Shown one piece after another: positions 46,425 to 56,178 of a DNA stretch of 64,000 nucleotides. The notes under the pieces are model-generated. The model saw nothing but the letters and a program-made list of their open reading frames with translations, was not told the origin of the DNA and searched no databases. The DNA is taken from contig NZ_CP008849.1 of the NCBI RefSeq assembly GCF_000730385.1, positions 1,860,001-1,924,000 on the forward strand, read 5' to 3'. Position 1 is the stretch's first letter. Every line of letters begins with the position of its first letter. Source of the stretch: Alteromonas australica. Lineage in GTDB: Bacteria > Pseudomonadota > Gammaproteobacteria > Enterobacterales > Alteromonadaceae. A program made the position numbers and the translations under genes.

Positions 46425-49400
46425 ATGATATTTAACTATTTTGATGTTGGGCCTGAAGTTACACTCTTAAGCGGGCATTACGATTACGCCTTAGTAGGGC
46501 TGTCCTTGTTCGTTGCTATTTTTGCTGCTTTCATGGCGTTTAATGTCGCCACCCAAGCCTCTGAAACCACAGATCGCATTCGACGATATTCGCTGTTGTG
46601 CGCTGGGAGTATTGCTTTAGGCGGCGGCATTTGGGCCATGCACTTTCTTGGCATGCTGGCGTTCGAGCTTTGTACGCCGGTGAACTACGATGTCACCATT
46701 ACCTCTCTCTCTGCGATCCCTGCTATTGCTGCAGCATGGGTGGCGCTGCGCTTATTAACTCAATCGCATATTACCTTTTTACAAATTCTTTATGGTGGCG
46801 TATTGGTCGGTGCTGGTATCGGTACCATGCATTACAGTGGCATGGCGGCGATGGAACTTGCACCTTTATTAAGGTACGACCTTGGTTTATTTGCCCTGTC
46901 CATTGTGGTTGCTGTTATTTTGGCAATGATCTCTTTAGCCATAAAGTTCGGAGTAAGTAAAAACAAGAACAATAGCCGCAATTTTTCAGGTGTATTGTTA
47001 GCCTCTGTGGTAATGGGGTTAGCCATTGCAGGTATGCACTATACTGGTATGGCAGCCGCGCGGTTTGTTCTACCTCCGGGGATGGAGCTAAGCACGCAGA
47101 GCGCGAGTATATCGGTTTATTTGGCTCTCTCTGTAGCCATGGTGACTGTTACCTTAATCGCGATTGTGCTTGGTTTAACGTTATTGTTTAAATATAAAGA
47201 TGTCACTTTACGGGCCATTGCAAGTGAGAGAGTGCAGCGAGCAATAACAGATACCGCAGTTGATGCCATTCTTACCCTGAATGACAAAGGCCTCGTGCAA
47301 ACTGCTAATCCAGCGGTTGAGAGTTTATTAGGTTACACACCGGAAGAACTCATAGGTCGCCCCGCCGAACTGCTTATTCCTGAAGATCGCAAGCATATTT
47401 ATAATGACGACTTTTTTGCACAAAGAAGTGTGCCAATGCAGCAAATTATTGGCACCAGTAGAGAAGCAAAAGTGGTTCATAAAAGCGGTGAACACATTCC
47501 GGTTCAAATAGGGATTGGTTACACGAAAATTGATAATAAAGCGATTTTTGTTGGCTTCCTGTCAGATTTGCGCAAACGCAAAGAAATAGAAAATGCCTTA
47601 CGAGAAAGTGAGACAAAGTTTCGCAGTTTTATTTCGAATATTCCGGGTATTGCCTATCGGTGCTTAAATGAAAACGGTTGGCCCATGCTATTTATTAGCG
47701 ATGCTGTTGCCGATATAACCGGATACAGCGCACAGGATTTCTTGTTGCCCTCACCAATGATGTCTTTTAACGAGCTCTATCATCCTGATGATCTTGATAA
47801 GGTTGCTGGTGGCAACGAAGAAGACGGCGAGTTCAGCTTAGAATACCGAATTATTACTAAACAGGGTGATGTAAGGTGGGTCATTGAGCATGGCGTTCAC
47901 GTGAAAGATGAGCAGGGTAAGGTTCTGCATATAGACGGTTTTATCTCAGATATTACGGCCCGAAAAGAAATGGAAGAAGAACTTCGGGTAGCCAAAGAAA
48001 ATGCAGAACAAGCGGCCGCGGCCCGCACCACCTTCTTAGCGAATATGAGCCATGAAATTCGTACTCCCATGAATGCTATCATTGGCTTTAGCGATTTAAT
48101 GTTAGCGGAGGATATGCCGGTGGAGCAGCACGGGCATTTAACGACCATTAATCGCTCTGCACGCTCCCTGTTGCATCTACTCAACGACATTTTAGACAGC
48201 GCCAAGCTAGACAAAGGTAAGCTTGAACTTGAATACCGTGATTTTGTGCTAAGGGAAGAAGTGGATACGGTGGTGTCTACATTCTGGCTTGAGGCAAAGC
48301 GTAAAAACATCTCATTACAAGTGACGGTAGATGATGACGTCAGCGAAGCTTACTCGGGCGTGCCAGAGCGATTACGCCAGGTATTGAACAACCTTATCGG
48401 AAACGCAGTGAAGTTTACGGCTAAAGGGGCGGTGGAATTAAACGTTAAGACGGATACGGAGTTTGTCTATTTTAGTGTTAAGGACTCAGGAATTGGCATG
48501 TCCAAGGAGCAAGTCCAACGTGTGTTTGAAGCCTTCTCACAGGCCGATGCTTCCATGAGTAGAAAGTATGGCGGCACCGGCTTAGGTACCACTATTTCAA
48601 AGCAATTGGTTGAACTGATGGGCGGCACTATTTGCGCTGAGAGTGAATTAGGTGAGGGCAGTAAATTCACCTTTAGATTGCCGTTAACTCCCGCCACTGC
48701 GCCGAAAGCAGAAGTAGAAGGGAAACCACTACCGTTGCCCGCTATGCATATGCTTATTGTGGACGATATTGCACAAAATATTGATTTACTGTCTCTGCTC
48801 TTAACCCGATCAGGCCACCAGGTAACTATAGCCAGAGATGGGCAAGAAGCCTTGTCTAAAATGCAAGACGACAGCATTGATATTGTACTAATGGATTTAC
48901 AAATGCCCATTCTCGACGGGTTAGAGGCGGCCAAACGTAGACGGGAGTACGAAAGGGATAATAAGCTTTCTCCCTTACCTATTGTCGCCCTTACTGCCAG
49001 CGTATTGGTGCAAGACCGCCATGCTGCTACAGAGGCGGGAATGGAAGGTTTTGCAAATAAGCCTATTGATTATCCTGTGCTTACCAGAGAAATTGCGCGG
49101 GTTATGGGGCTAAAAGAAAATGAGTTGGCTGCTAGCCCTATTGAAGCCCCCGCTCAGAAGCCAAAGAAAACCTCACGCTCCACCGTGAAGGTCGTCGACA
49201 TGGATAAAGCGCTACAATTGTGGACAGATAAAGATATTTATCTGCGAGAGGTAAATCGGTTTATAACCTCAAGCGAAGAGAAAATAAAAGCCATTATCAC
49301 CGCCATCATAGAAGGAAACGTGGATGATACCTCTATGCTAGCCCATGGCATGAAAGGGGTGGCCGGTAACTTAAGCATGACCACCTTGTTTTCCATATGC

Positions 49401-49751
49401 CGAGATATTGAGCAAAGCGCGAAATCAAAAGAACTCGATATCGGCTTAGTGGAACCCTTACGTCATGCTTTCGCGGATTTAAAAGCCTGGGTGGTCACTC
49501 AAGAAGCTGACAAAACACAAGATACGAATGCACAGATTAATACCAATGAGTTGGTCAGTCATCTTAAACAACTAAGTGACAGTGTTAAGCAAAATATGCT
49601 TGATGAGGAAGAACTTAGTACACTTGCAGCTATGACTGTTGGTTCGTATAAAGAAGAAGTGTCCGCTATATTATTAGATATAGATGAGTTCGAATTTGAA
49701 AACGCAGAAGTAAGAATTCAAGCGTTGATTAATTTAATAGACAAGAGTTAG
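46425..49751 (+). CDS. MHYT-domain hybrid sensor histidine kinase
   Basis: This 1108-residue membrane kinase begins with an MHYT sensor of about seven helices (residues 15-260) whose three motifs read MHFLGM, MHYSGM and MHYTGM; MHYT domains are proposed to bind copper and sense O2, CO or NO. Two PAS domains follow (about 270-390 and 395-520). Then come HisKA (His543 in NMSHEIRTP), the ATPase domain (NLIGNAVKF, then GTGLGTTIS), a receiver (Asp824 in LMDLQMP) and an Hpt domain (His974 in LAHGMKG). This gives a full internal phosphorelay His-Asp-His. The adjacent REC-HD-GYP protein (9-base gap) is the likely final acceptor. No strong ribosome site precedes the ATG. Confidence 0.93.
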   Translation: MIFNYFDVGPEVTLLSGHYDYALVGLSLFVAIFAAFMAFNVATQASETTDRIRRYSLLCAGSIALGGGIWAMHFLGMLAFELCTPVNYDVTITSLSAIPAIAAAWVALRLLTQSHITFLQILYGGVLVGAGIGTMHYSGMAAMELAPLLRYDLGLFALSIVVAVILAMISLAIKFGVSKNKNNSRNFSGVLLASVVMGLAIAGMHYTGMAAARFVLPPGMELSTQSASISVYLALSVAMVTVTLIAIVLGLTLLFKYKDVTLRAIASERVQRAITDTAVDAILTLNDKGLVQTANPAVESLLGYTPEELIGRPAELLIPEDRKHIYNDDFFAQRSVPMQQIIGTSREAKVVHKSGEHIPVQIGIGYTKIDNKAIFVGFLSDLRKRKEIENALRESETKFRSFISNIPGIAYRCLNENGWPMLFISDAVADITGYSAQDFLLPSPMMSFNELYHPDDLDKVAGGNEEDGEFSLEYRIITKQGDVRWVIEHGVHVKDEQGKVLHIDGFISDITARKEMEEELRVAKENAEQAAAARTTFLANMSHEIRTPMNAIIGFSDLMLAEDMPVEQHGHLTTINRSARSLLHLLNDILDSAKLDKGKLELEYRDFVLREEVDTVVSTFWLEAKRKNISLQVTVDDDVSEAYSGVPERLRQVLNNLIGNAVKFTAKGAVELNVKTDTEFVYFSVKDSGIGMSKEQVQRVFEAFSQADASMSRKYGGTGLGTTISKQLVELMGGTICAESELGEGSKFTFRLPLTPATAPKAEVEGKPLPLPAMHMLIVDDIAQNIDLLSLLLTRSGHQVTIARDGQEALSKMQDDSIDIVLMDLQMPILDGLEAAKRRREYERDNKLSPLPIVALTASVLVQDRHAATEAGMEGFANKPIDYPVLTREIARVMGLKENELAASPIEAPAQKPKKTSRSTVKVVDMDKALQLWTDKDIYLREVNRFITSSEEKIKAIITAIIEGNVDDTSMLAHGMKGVAGNLSMTTLFSICRDIEQSAKSKELDIGLVEPLRHAFADLKAWVVTQEADKTQDTNAQINTNELVSHLKQLSDSVKQNMLDEEELSTLAAMTVGSYKEEVSAILLDIDEFEFENAEVRIQALINLIDKS

Positions 49752-49760
49752 CCCCGCCCT

Positions 49761-50756
49761 ATGTTACGACAATTATCGGAACCCACGCTTTTATTAGTCG
49801 ATGATGAGCCAGTAAACCTTCGTGTGCTAAAGCAACTGTTAGCTTCAGATTATCAACTTATTTTCGCTAAAAATGGCGAGGAAGCTATTCGCTTAGCGGC
49901 TGCACGACAGCCGAACCTAATTCTTCTTGATATTATGATGCCTGGTATCACGGGCTATGAAGTGTGTAAAACCCTAAAAGCGAACAAAGAAACTCAGCAT
50001 ATCCCAATTATTTTTGTCACCGCGCTAAACGATGAACACGATGAGGCTGAAGGCTTTGAGGTAGGAGCGGTAGATTACATAACGAAGCCAATCTCACCGT
50101 CTGTGGTTAAAGCTCGTGTGAAAACCCATTTGTCGTTAGTCCAGTCTGAAGAGCTTATGCGCACTAGGCTACAAGTTGTGCAACGGTTAGGGCGCGCCGC
50201 AGAATACAAAGACAATGAAACCGGTATGCACGTGATGCGAATGAGTCATTATTCAAAAATTCTAGCCACGGCTTATGGTTTCAATGAAGAGAAAGCCGAA
50301 ATATTGCTTCATGCTGCGCCCATGCATGACATCGGTAAAATTGGTATCGCCGACAGCATTATGCTTAAACCCGGTAAACTGACTGATGAAGAATTTGCCG
50401 AAATGAAAAAGCACCCAGAGATAGGCGCGGAAATACTCGGCGAATGCGATTCAGACTTACTTAAAGTGGCAAAGTCCGTGTCTTTAACTCACCATGAAAA
50501 GTGGGATGGGACAGGTTACCCCAATGGTCTTAAAGGTGAAGATATTCCTATTGAGGGGCGTATTTGTGCGGTGGCGGATGTGTTTGATGCGCTGACAAGT
50601 AAACGCCCTTATAAGGAGGCATGGAGTGTAGAGAAAACCTTAGACTTTATGGACAGTCAGAAAGGCAAGCACTTCGATCCTGCGTTGATAACCTTGCTGC
50701 ACCAAAACTTAGACGCCATCCTCGAGATTAAAAATAAGTGGGTTGATGAAGACTAA
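49761..50756 (+). CDS. Response regulator with HD-GYP c-di-GMP phosphodiesterase domain (RpfG-like)
   Basis: This 331-residue protein has a receiver at 8-125 (Asp57 in LILLDIMMP, Lys in DYITKPIS) and an HD-GYP domain after a short helix. The HD pair is in HAAPMHDIGKIGI. The GYP signature reads HHEKWDGTGYPNGLKGEDIP, followed by RICAVADVFDALTSKRPYK. HD-GYP enzymes hydrolyse cyclic di-GMP. With the upstream MHYT hybrid kinase it forms a two-gene signalling unit, probably turning a gas, redox or metal signal into lower c-di-GMP. Confidence 0.95.
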   Translation: MLRQLSEPTLLLVDDEPVNLRVLKQLLASDYQLIFAKNGEEAIRLAAARQPNLILLDIMMPGITGYEVCKTLKANKETQHIPIIFVTALNDEHDEAEGFEVGAVDYITKPISPSVVKARVKTHLSLVQSEELMRTRLQVVQRLGRAAEYKDNETGMHVMRMSHYSKILATAYGFNEEKAEILLHAAPMHDIGKIGIADSIMLKPGKLTDEEFAEMKKHPEIGAEILGECDSDLLKVAKSVSLTHHEKWDGTGYPNGLKGEDIPIEGRICAVADVFDALTSKRPYKEAWSVEKTLDFMDSQKGKHFDPALITLLHQNLDAILEIKNKWVDED

Positions 50757-50769
50757 TCCGATGTGCGTG

Positions 50770-50798
50770 TTGCTTAATGTACTTACGATCAGTATAAT
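50770..50798 (+). promoter_or_regulatory. Promoter of the rimP-nusA leader transcript
   Basis: TTGCTT, a 17-base spacer and a perfect TATAAT (50793-50798). Transcription would start near 50805. Confidence 0.75.
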
Positions 50799-50804
50799 GC
50801 CCCC

Positions 50805-50966
50805 ATTACGCGATGGTAGCGGGCTCCCTCAGTGTTAAGGAAAGTAACGCTTCCATTCTTAGCAAACTATCGCCTAACGGTGTTTTTACCCATAAGTTTG
50901 CAACTGCCAGCGCGGCAGGTATGGGTTCAGTATTTTAATAAAAGCCCCGCTAGTCCGGGGCTTTTT
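50805..50966 (+). ncRNA. Structured leader RNA with possible pseudoknot, ahead of rimP
   Basis: Between a strong promoter and a terminator there is about 160 bases with no tRNA and no supported frame but dense pairing. GTGTTA/TAACGC (50832-50837 with 50845-50850, one wobble) forms a loop AGGAAAG. GCAAACT (50862-50868) pairs with AGTTTGC (50895-50901). ACCCATA (50888-50894) pairs with TATGGGT (50920-50926), interleaved with the previous helix. CTGCC/GGCAG (50904-50918) is nested inside. The interleaving allows an H-type pseudoknot or two alternative folds. I do not recognise an RNA family. It may be a regulatory leader of the nusA operon or a small RNA. Confidence 0.5.
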
Positions 50967-50967
50967 G
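50941..50967 (+). terminator. Leader terminator 1 before rimP
   Basis: AAAGCCCCG pairs with CGGGGCTTT around a 6-base loop, with two further T to complete the T run. It would end most transcripts from the promoter at 50770. Confidence 0.85.
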
Positions 50968-51015
50968 TTGTATTAAAACCTGGAGTCAGCCTCGCTGAAC
51001 TGGGTGATGACAGGT

Positions 51016-51034
51016 GGGCGTAAGCCCTTTTTTT
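51016..51034 (+). terminator. Leader terminator 2 directly before rimP
   Basis: GGGC-gtaa-GCCC is followed by seven T and ends seven bases before the rimP ribosome site. It is a candidate attenuator. Confidence 0.65.
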
Positions 51035-51051
51035 GTTTTTGGAGGTTTGCA

Positions 51052-51510
51052 TTGGCGAAACTTGAAGAAAAACTAACCGAAATGCTAGAGCCGGGTGTTG
51101 AAGCACTGGGTTTTGAGTTGGTTGGCATCGAGTTTGTACGAGCGGGGAAACATTCGATTCTTCGTGTTTTTATTGATCATGAAAACGGTATTACCGTAGA
51201 TGATTGTGCAGATGTTAGTCATCAAGTAAGCGCAATTTTGGATGTTGAAGATCCAATTAGCACCGAATACAACTTAGAAGTGTCTTCACCTGGTATGGAC
51301 AGACCGCTTTTTAAAGAAAAGCATTATGTTGATTCAATTGGTGAAATCGTTCAGGTTCGATTATCAATGCCGATGGATGATAGACGTAATTTTAAGGGCA
51401 AAGTGCTGGCATGCGAAAATGGCATAGTCAGTATCGAAGTGGATGGCCAGCAGTTCCAGTTAGCTGTGGCTAATATCGAAAAAGGTAACGTTGTTCCCAC
51501 TTTCGATTAA
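51052..51510 (+). CDS. rimP: Ribosome maturation factor RimP
   Basis: This 152-residue protein is needed for 30S subunit maturation. It matches E. coli RimP closely: KLEEKLTEMLEPGVEALGFE, then DDCADVSHQVSAILDVEDPI and YNLEVSSPGMDRPLF. The start is a TTG at 51052, set by GGAGG six bases ahead; the in-frame ATG at 51004 lies before the terminator hairpin and would add non-conserved residues. It heads the rimP-nusA-infB series. Confidence 0.96.
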   Translation: MAKLEEKLTEMLEPGVEALGFELVGIEFVRAGKHSILRVFIDHENGITVDDCADVSHQVSAILDVEDPISTEYNLEVSSPGMDRPLFKEKHYVDSIGEIVQVRLSMPMDDRRNFKGKVLACENGIVSIEVDGQQFQLAVANIEKGNVVPTFD

Positions 51511-51555
51511 TGGAACAGCAATGCTTTCATCGACGAAAGCTTTAGTGAGGCGAAA

Positions 51556-53049
51556 ATGAATAAAGAAATTTTGTTAGTGGCAGAAGCCGTTTCAAATGAA
51601 AAACAAGTGCCTAGAGAAAAGATTTTTGAAGCGCTGGAATTTGCTATTGCCAGTGCGACCAAAAAGAAAAACGAAGGCGAAATTGAAGTTCGTGTAAGTA
51701 TCGACAGAACATCAGGTGATTTTGACACCTTCCGTCGTTGGATGGTTATTCCTGACGACCAAGAACAAGAGAATCCGTTTGCAGAAATTACAATATCTGC
51801 AGCACAAATTGATGAGCCTGATATTCAATTAGGCGATTATGTGGAAGAACAGATTGAATCTATTAAATTCGACCGCATAACTACGCAGACTGCGAAGCAA
51901 GTTATCGTGCAAAAAGTACGTGAAGCTGAGCGTGCGCAAATGATTGCTGAGTACGAAGATAAAGTTGGTGAACTTGTAACTGGTACGGTTAAGAAAGTTA
52001 ACCGCGACAACATCATCATCGACCTAGGTAACAATGCTGAAGGCGTTATTTATCGCGACGACATGTTACCCCGTGAAACATTCCGTCCAGGCGATCGCGT
52101 ACGCGGTTTACTGTACGTAATTCGTCCAGAAGCGCGTGGTGCACAACTTTTTGTTAGCCGTACGCATCCAGACATGCTAGTGGAACTATTCCGCCTAGAA
52201 GTCCCAGAGATTGCAGAAGAAACGCTTGAAATTAAATCTGCGGCTCGTGATCCAGGTTCAAGAGCGAAAATTGCCGTTAAAACTAACGACAAACGCTTAG
52301 ACCCTGTGGGTGCATGCGTAGGTATGCGTGGTTCACGTGTGCAAGCGGTATCCGGTGAACTTGGCGGTGAGCGTGTTGATATCGTGCTTTGGGACGAAAA
52401 CGCAGCTCAGTTTGTGATTAACGCCATGGCGCCGGCAGAAGTTGCCTCTATCGTGGTTGATGAAGACAGTCACACCATGGACGTTGCTGTGGAAGCCGAT
52501 AATTTAGCACAAGCTATTGGCCGTAGTGGTCAAAACGTGCGTTTAGCAAGTCAGCTTACCGGCTGGGAGCTAAACGTAATGACAGTGGACGACTTAAACA
52601 AAAAACACGAAGAAGAAAATGCCAAAGTGCTTAACCTATTTACCACTGGGTTAGACATTGATGAAGATTTTGCCTCTGTGTTGGTTGATGAAGGTTTTAC
52701 CACGTTAGAAGAAGTGGCTTACGTGCCAGCAAGCGAACTTCTTGCTGTTGACGGTTTAGATGAAGATACCGTTGAAGAATTGCGTAACCGTGCACGTGCT
52801 TTCCTAACAACCCGTGCATTAGCAACAGAAGAATCGCTAGAAGGCGCAGAGCCTACCGAAGCCTTACTAGGCCTTGAAGGAATGAGTAAACACGTGGCCT
52901 ATGTGTTGGCCAGCCGCGGCATTACCGACCTTGAAGAACTGGCCGAGCAAGGCACAGATGAGATAAGTGATATTGATGAACTCGACGAAGAAAAAGCGGG
53001 CAAGCTAATTATGGCGGCACGTAATATCGTTTGGTTCAATGAAGAATAA
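51556..53049 (+). CDS. nusA: Transcription termination/antitermination factor NusA
   Basis: This 497-residue RNA-polymerase-binding factor starts [20 protein letters not shown]. It has the N-terminal polymerase-binding domain, an S1 domain (about 135-200), two KH domains ([17 protein letters not shown] near 255-271, and [18 protein letters not shown] near 322) and two C-terminal acidic repeats (about 365-425 and 440-495), the E. coli-type layout. NusA promotes pausing and hairpin-dependent termination, so the two terminators in its own leader suggest feedback. Confidence 0.98.
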   Translation: MNKEILLVAEAVSNEKQVPREKIFEALEFAIASATKKKNEGEIEVRVSIDRTSGDFDTFRRWMVIPDDQEQENPFAEITISAAQIDEPDIQLGDYVEEQIESIKFDRITTQTAKQVIVQKVREAERAQMIAEYEDKVGELVTGTVKKVNRDNIIIDLGNNAEGVIYRDDMLPRETFRPGDRVRGLLYVIRPEARGAQLFVSRTHPDMLVELFRLEVPEIAEETLEIKSAARDPGSRAKIAVKTNDKRLDPVGACVGMRGSRVQAVSGELGGERVDIVLWDENAAQFVINAMAPAEVASIVVDEDSHTMDVAVEADNLAQAIGRSGQNVRLASQLTGWELNVMTVDDLNKKHEEENAKVLNLFTTGLDIDEDFASVLVDEGFTTLEEVAYVPASELLAVDGLDEDTVEELRNRARAFLTTRALATEESLEGAEPTEALLGLEGMSKHVAYVLASRGITDLEELAEQGTDEISDIDELDEEKAGKLIMAARNIVWFNEE

Positions 53050-53073
53050 GGTCAACAGGGGGAAAAATACGTA

Positions 53074-55677
53074 ATGGCAGATGTATCTATTGAAAAGCTC
53101 GCCAGCGACATTGGTACGACCGTTGACCGATTGGTTGGCCAGTTTAAAGACGCGGGTATTACAAAGAATGCCGGCGATCAGGTAAATGAAGATGAGAAAA
53201 AGAAACTGTTGGATCATTTAAGTAAGCAACACGGTAGCGCGTCCGAACCAAAGCGCATGACACTTCAACGTAAGACAACCAGCACGTTAAGTGTAGGTAA
53301 GTCGAAAGAAGTGAAAGTAGAAGTACGTAAAAAGCGTACTTATGTGAAGCGTACTGATGTTGAAGAACAACAGCGTCTAGCGGAAGAAGAAGCAAAACGC
53401 GCTGAAGAAGAGCGTTTACAGCGTGAAGCCGAAGAAAAAGCGGCTGCTGAAGCGAAGAAAGCCGCTGAAGAAAAAGCACGTCAAGCAGAAGCAGCGAAAA
53501 AAGCAGCGGATGAAGAACGTGCTCGCCGAGCAGAACAAGCAAAGAAAGAAGCTGAAGCCCGTAAACAAGACGAGCCTGAACTCACTGAAGCAGAAAAAGC
53601 GGAAGCAGAGGCAGCACGTCAGGAAGAAGAGCGTCTTCGCAAAGCGCAAGAAGAAGAAGCGCAGAAGAAACTAGAAGAAGAAGCGAAAAAGGCTGCTGAC
53701 GAAGCGCGCAAACTTGCTGAAGAAAACGAACGTCGCTGGAAAGAAGAAGAAGAGCGTCGTAAGAAAGCTGAAGCCGAAGAAGTGCACTTGCACTCTAACC
53801 GTTATGCGCAAGAAGCAGAAGACGAGCAAGACATGCAAGTGGAGCGTTCTTCACGTCGCCGTCGTAAATCTAAAAAGCATGCGGGTGAGCATCTTAAACA
53901 AGGCTTTAACAAGCCTGCACAGCCTGTAGAGCGTGTGGTTAAGTTAGGCGAAACCATTACTGTTGGCGAACTGGCCAGCAAGTTGGCAATTAAGTCTAAC
54001 GAAGTTATCAAGACCATGATGAAAATGGGCGAAATGGCCACTATCAATCAGGTTCTTGACCAAGATACCGCGGTACTTGTTGTTGAAGAAATGGGCCATA
54101 AATTTGAACTGGTCAATGACAACGCGCTAGAAGATGAATTATTAGCGGAAGGGTCTGGTGGTGAAAAAGCAGGTCGCGCACCTGTGGTGACTATCATGGG
54201 TCACGTCGACCACGGTAAAACGTCACTTCTTGACTACATTCGTCGCGCTAAAGTTGCCGATGGTGAAGCCGGTGGTATTACCCAGCATATCGGTGCTTAT
54301 AAAGTTGAAACTGATAATGGTGAAATTACCTTCTTAGACACACCTGGACACGCTGCATTTACAGCAATGCGTGCTCGTGGCGCAACGGCAACAGATATTG
54401 TTATCTTGGTCGTCGCTGCAGACGACGGTGTGATGCCGCAAACAAAAGAAGCGGTACAACATGCTCGTGCAGCTGGCGTACCTCTTATTGTTGCGGTTAA
54501 CAAGATGGATAAAGAAACTGCTGACCCAGACCGCGTTAAAACAGAACTATCTCAGTTAGAGGTTATTTCTGAAGAGTGGGGCGGTGAGCATCAATTCTGT
54601 AACGTATCTGCAAAAACAGGTATGGGTGTCGATGAGCTTCTTGAAGCCATTGTACTTCAAGCAGAACTACTTGATTTACAAGCTGTTGCTGATGGTCCAG
54701 GCCGCGGCATCGTGATTGAATCTCGCCTTGATAAAGGCCGTGGTCCAGTGGCGTCTGTGCTTGTTCAAGAAGGTCAACTACGTTCTGGCGACATTCTATT
54801 GTGTGGCGAAGAATATGGCCGCGTACGTGCTATGCGCGATGAAAACGGCAAAGAAATGAAAGTCGCGGGTCCTTCTACACCTGTAGAAGTATTAGGCCTT
54901 TCAGGTGTTCCTGTTGCCGGTGAAGATGCGGCCGTTGTTAAAGACGAACGCAAAGCCCGTGAAGTTGCGGCTAAACGCCACCAGAAGAAGCGTGAATTGA
55001 AACTGGCGCGTCAGCAAAAAGCGAAGCTTGAAAACATGTTTGCTAACATGGAATCAGGTGACGTGAGCGAATTGAACATTGTACTTAAAGCTGATGTACA
55101 AGGTTCCGTTGAAGCTATTGCCGAGTCGTTAGTCAAACTTTCTACTGATGAAGTGAAAGTGAACATCGTAGGTAGTGGTGTAGGCGGTATCACTGAAACA
55201 GATGCCACCCTTGCAGCGGCTTCTGGCGCCATCGTGCTTGGCTTCAACGTTCGTGCTGATGCTTCTGCCCGTCGAGTACTAGAAGCTGAAGAAATTGACT
55301 TACGCTACTACAGTGTTATCTACAGCCTGATAGACGAAGTAAAAGCGGCGATGAGTGGTATGCTTGCGCCAGAATTTAAGCAAGAAATCATAGGTCTTGC
55401 AGAAGTTCGTGACGTATTTAAGTCACCTAAACTGGGCGCTATCGCCGGTTGTATGGTCACTGAAGGCGTGGTTAAGCGCAGCAACCCAATCCGTGTACTG
55501 CGTGAAAACGTGGTTATCTACGAAGGTGAGCTAGAATCACTACGTCGCTTTAAAGACGACGTTCAAGATGTCCGTAATGGCATGGAATGTGGTATCGGCG
55601 TTAAGAACTATAACGACGTAAAAGTAGGAGACCAAATTGAGGTCTTCGAAGTCGTCGAAGTCAAAAGAGAAATCTAA
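53074..55677 (+). CDS. infB: Translation initiation factor IF-2
   Basis: This 867-residue GTPase places initiator tRNA on the ribosome. An N-terminal helical domain is followed by a long Glu/Ala/Lys/Arg-rich coiled segment (about 80-270). The G domain shows [16 protein letters not shown] and NKMDK. The beta-barrel domain and C-terminal fMet-tRNA-binding domains follow ([18 protein letters not shown]). It lies 24 bases after nusA. The length is close to the E. coli protein (890). Confidence 0.98.
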   Translation: MADVSIEKLASDIGTTVDRLVGQFKDAGITKNAGDQVNEDEKKKLLDHLSKQHGSASEPKRMTLQRKTTSTLSVGKSKEVKVEVRKKRTYVKRTDVEEQQRLAEEEAKRAEEERLQREAEEKAAAEAKKAAEEKARQAEAAKKAADEERARRAEQAKKEAEARKQDEPELTEAEKAEAEAARQEEERLRKAQEEEAQKKLEEEAKKAADEARKLAEENERRWKEEEERRKKAEAEEVHLHSNRYAQEAEDEQDMQVERSSRRRRKSKKHAGEHLKQGFNKPAQPVERVVKLGETITVGELASKLAIKSNEVIKTMMKMGEMATINQVLDQDTAVLVVEEMGHKFELVNDNALEDELLAEGSGGEKAGRAPVVTIMGHVDHGKTSLLDYIRRAKVADGEAGGITQHIGAYKVETDNGEITFLDTPGHAAFTAMRARGATATDIVILVVAADDGVMPQTKEAVQHARAAGVPLIVAVNKMDKETADPDRVKTELSQLEVISEEWGGEHQFCNVSAKTGMGVDELLEAIVLQAELLDLQAVADGPGRGIVIESRLDKGRGPVASVLVQEGQLRSGDILLCGEEYGRVRAMRDENGKEMKVAGPSTPVEVLGLSGVPVAGEDAAVVKDERKAREVAAKRHQKKRELKLARQQKAKLENMFANMESGDVSELNIVLKADVQGSVEAIAESLVKLSTDEVKVNIVGSGVGGITETDATLAAASGAIVLGFNVRADASARRVLEAEEIDLRYYSVIYSLIDEVKAAMSGMLAPEFKQEIIGLAEVRDVFKSPKLGAIAGCMVTEGVVKRSNPIRVLRENVVIYEGELESLRRFKDDVQDVRNGMECGIGVKNYNDVKVGDQIEVFEVVEVKREI

Positions 55678-55704
55678 TTTGCCAAACATATCGGCATAGT
55701 AAAG

Positions 55705-55727
55705 CGGGGGCCGATGCCCCCGTTTTT
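55705..55727 (+). terminator. Intrinsic terminator between infB and rbfA
   Basis: CGGGGGC-cgat-GCCCCCG followed by five T. It lies inside the otherwise co-directional cluster, so rbfA-truB may depend on read-through or another promoter. Confidence 0.85.
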
Positions 55728-55776
55728 GTCTGCGTAACTTGCAGATTAGCATGCCGGTGTAGGAAAGGAGTGTATT

Positions 55777-56178
55777 ATGGCCCGTGAATTTTCACGTACC
55801 GATAGGGTAGCGCAACAGGTTCATAAAGAAGTTGCCAGCATCCTACAAAATGAATATAAGCACCGTGTTGGTGAAATGCCACTGATTACTGTGTCTGATG
55901 TAGATGTATCGAGAGATTTAGCGCACGCTAAAATTTTCGTCACCATTTACAACAGTACAGAAGAAGAGGGTAAAGCGCAGATTAAACAACTTGCCGAATA
56001 TAAGAAATTTATTCGCAGTATTTTAGCCAAGCGTATCCGTATGCGCTCAGTGCCCGATCTTCATTTCTTTGAAGACAAATCTATTATAGAGGGTATGCGT
56101 ATTTCTAACCTTGTGTCTCAGACTATCGCTAAAGATGAGTCTAAACGCGATACAGACGAGTCAGAAGAGCAGGAGTAA
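55777..56178 (+). CDS. rbfA: 30S ribosome-binding factor RbfA
   Basis: This 133-residue cold-adaptation factor acts on 16S rRNA helix 1 during 30S maturation. It has EFSRTDRVAQQVHKEVASIL at the start and VPDLHFFEDKSIIEGMRIS near 88-106, the KH-like RbfA fold. The acidic C terminus (RDTDESEEQE) is typical. GGAAAGGAG precedes the ATG. truB begins at the base after its stop codon. Confidence 0.97.
   Translation: MAREFSRTDRVAQQVHKEVASILQNEYKHRVGEMPLITVSDVDVSRDLAHAKIFVTIYNSTEEEGKAQIKQLAEYKKFIRSILAKRIRMRSVPDLHFFEDKSIIEGMRISNLVSQTIAKDESKRDTDESEEQE

Noticed and set aside
50815-50860. RNase P RNA-like words (GGGCTCC, AGGAAAGT) in the rimP leader
   Set aside because: They occur in the wrong order and the transcript is far too short; coincidence is more likely.
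50832-51023. 63-codon + strand frame before rimP
   Set aside because: It runs through the terminator hairpin at 50941 and overlaps the rimP leader; the composition is not protein-like.
53159-53674. Long frames on both strands over the infB coiled segment
   Set aside because: They are by-products of the repetitive Glu/Ala/Lys codons of IF-2.
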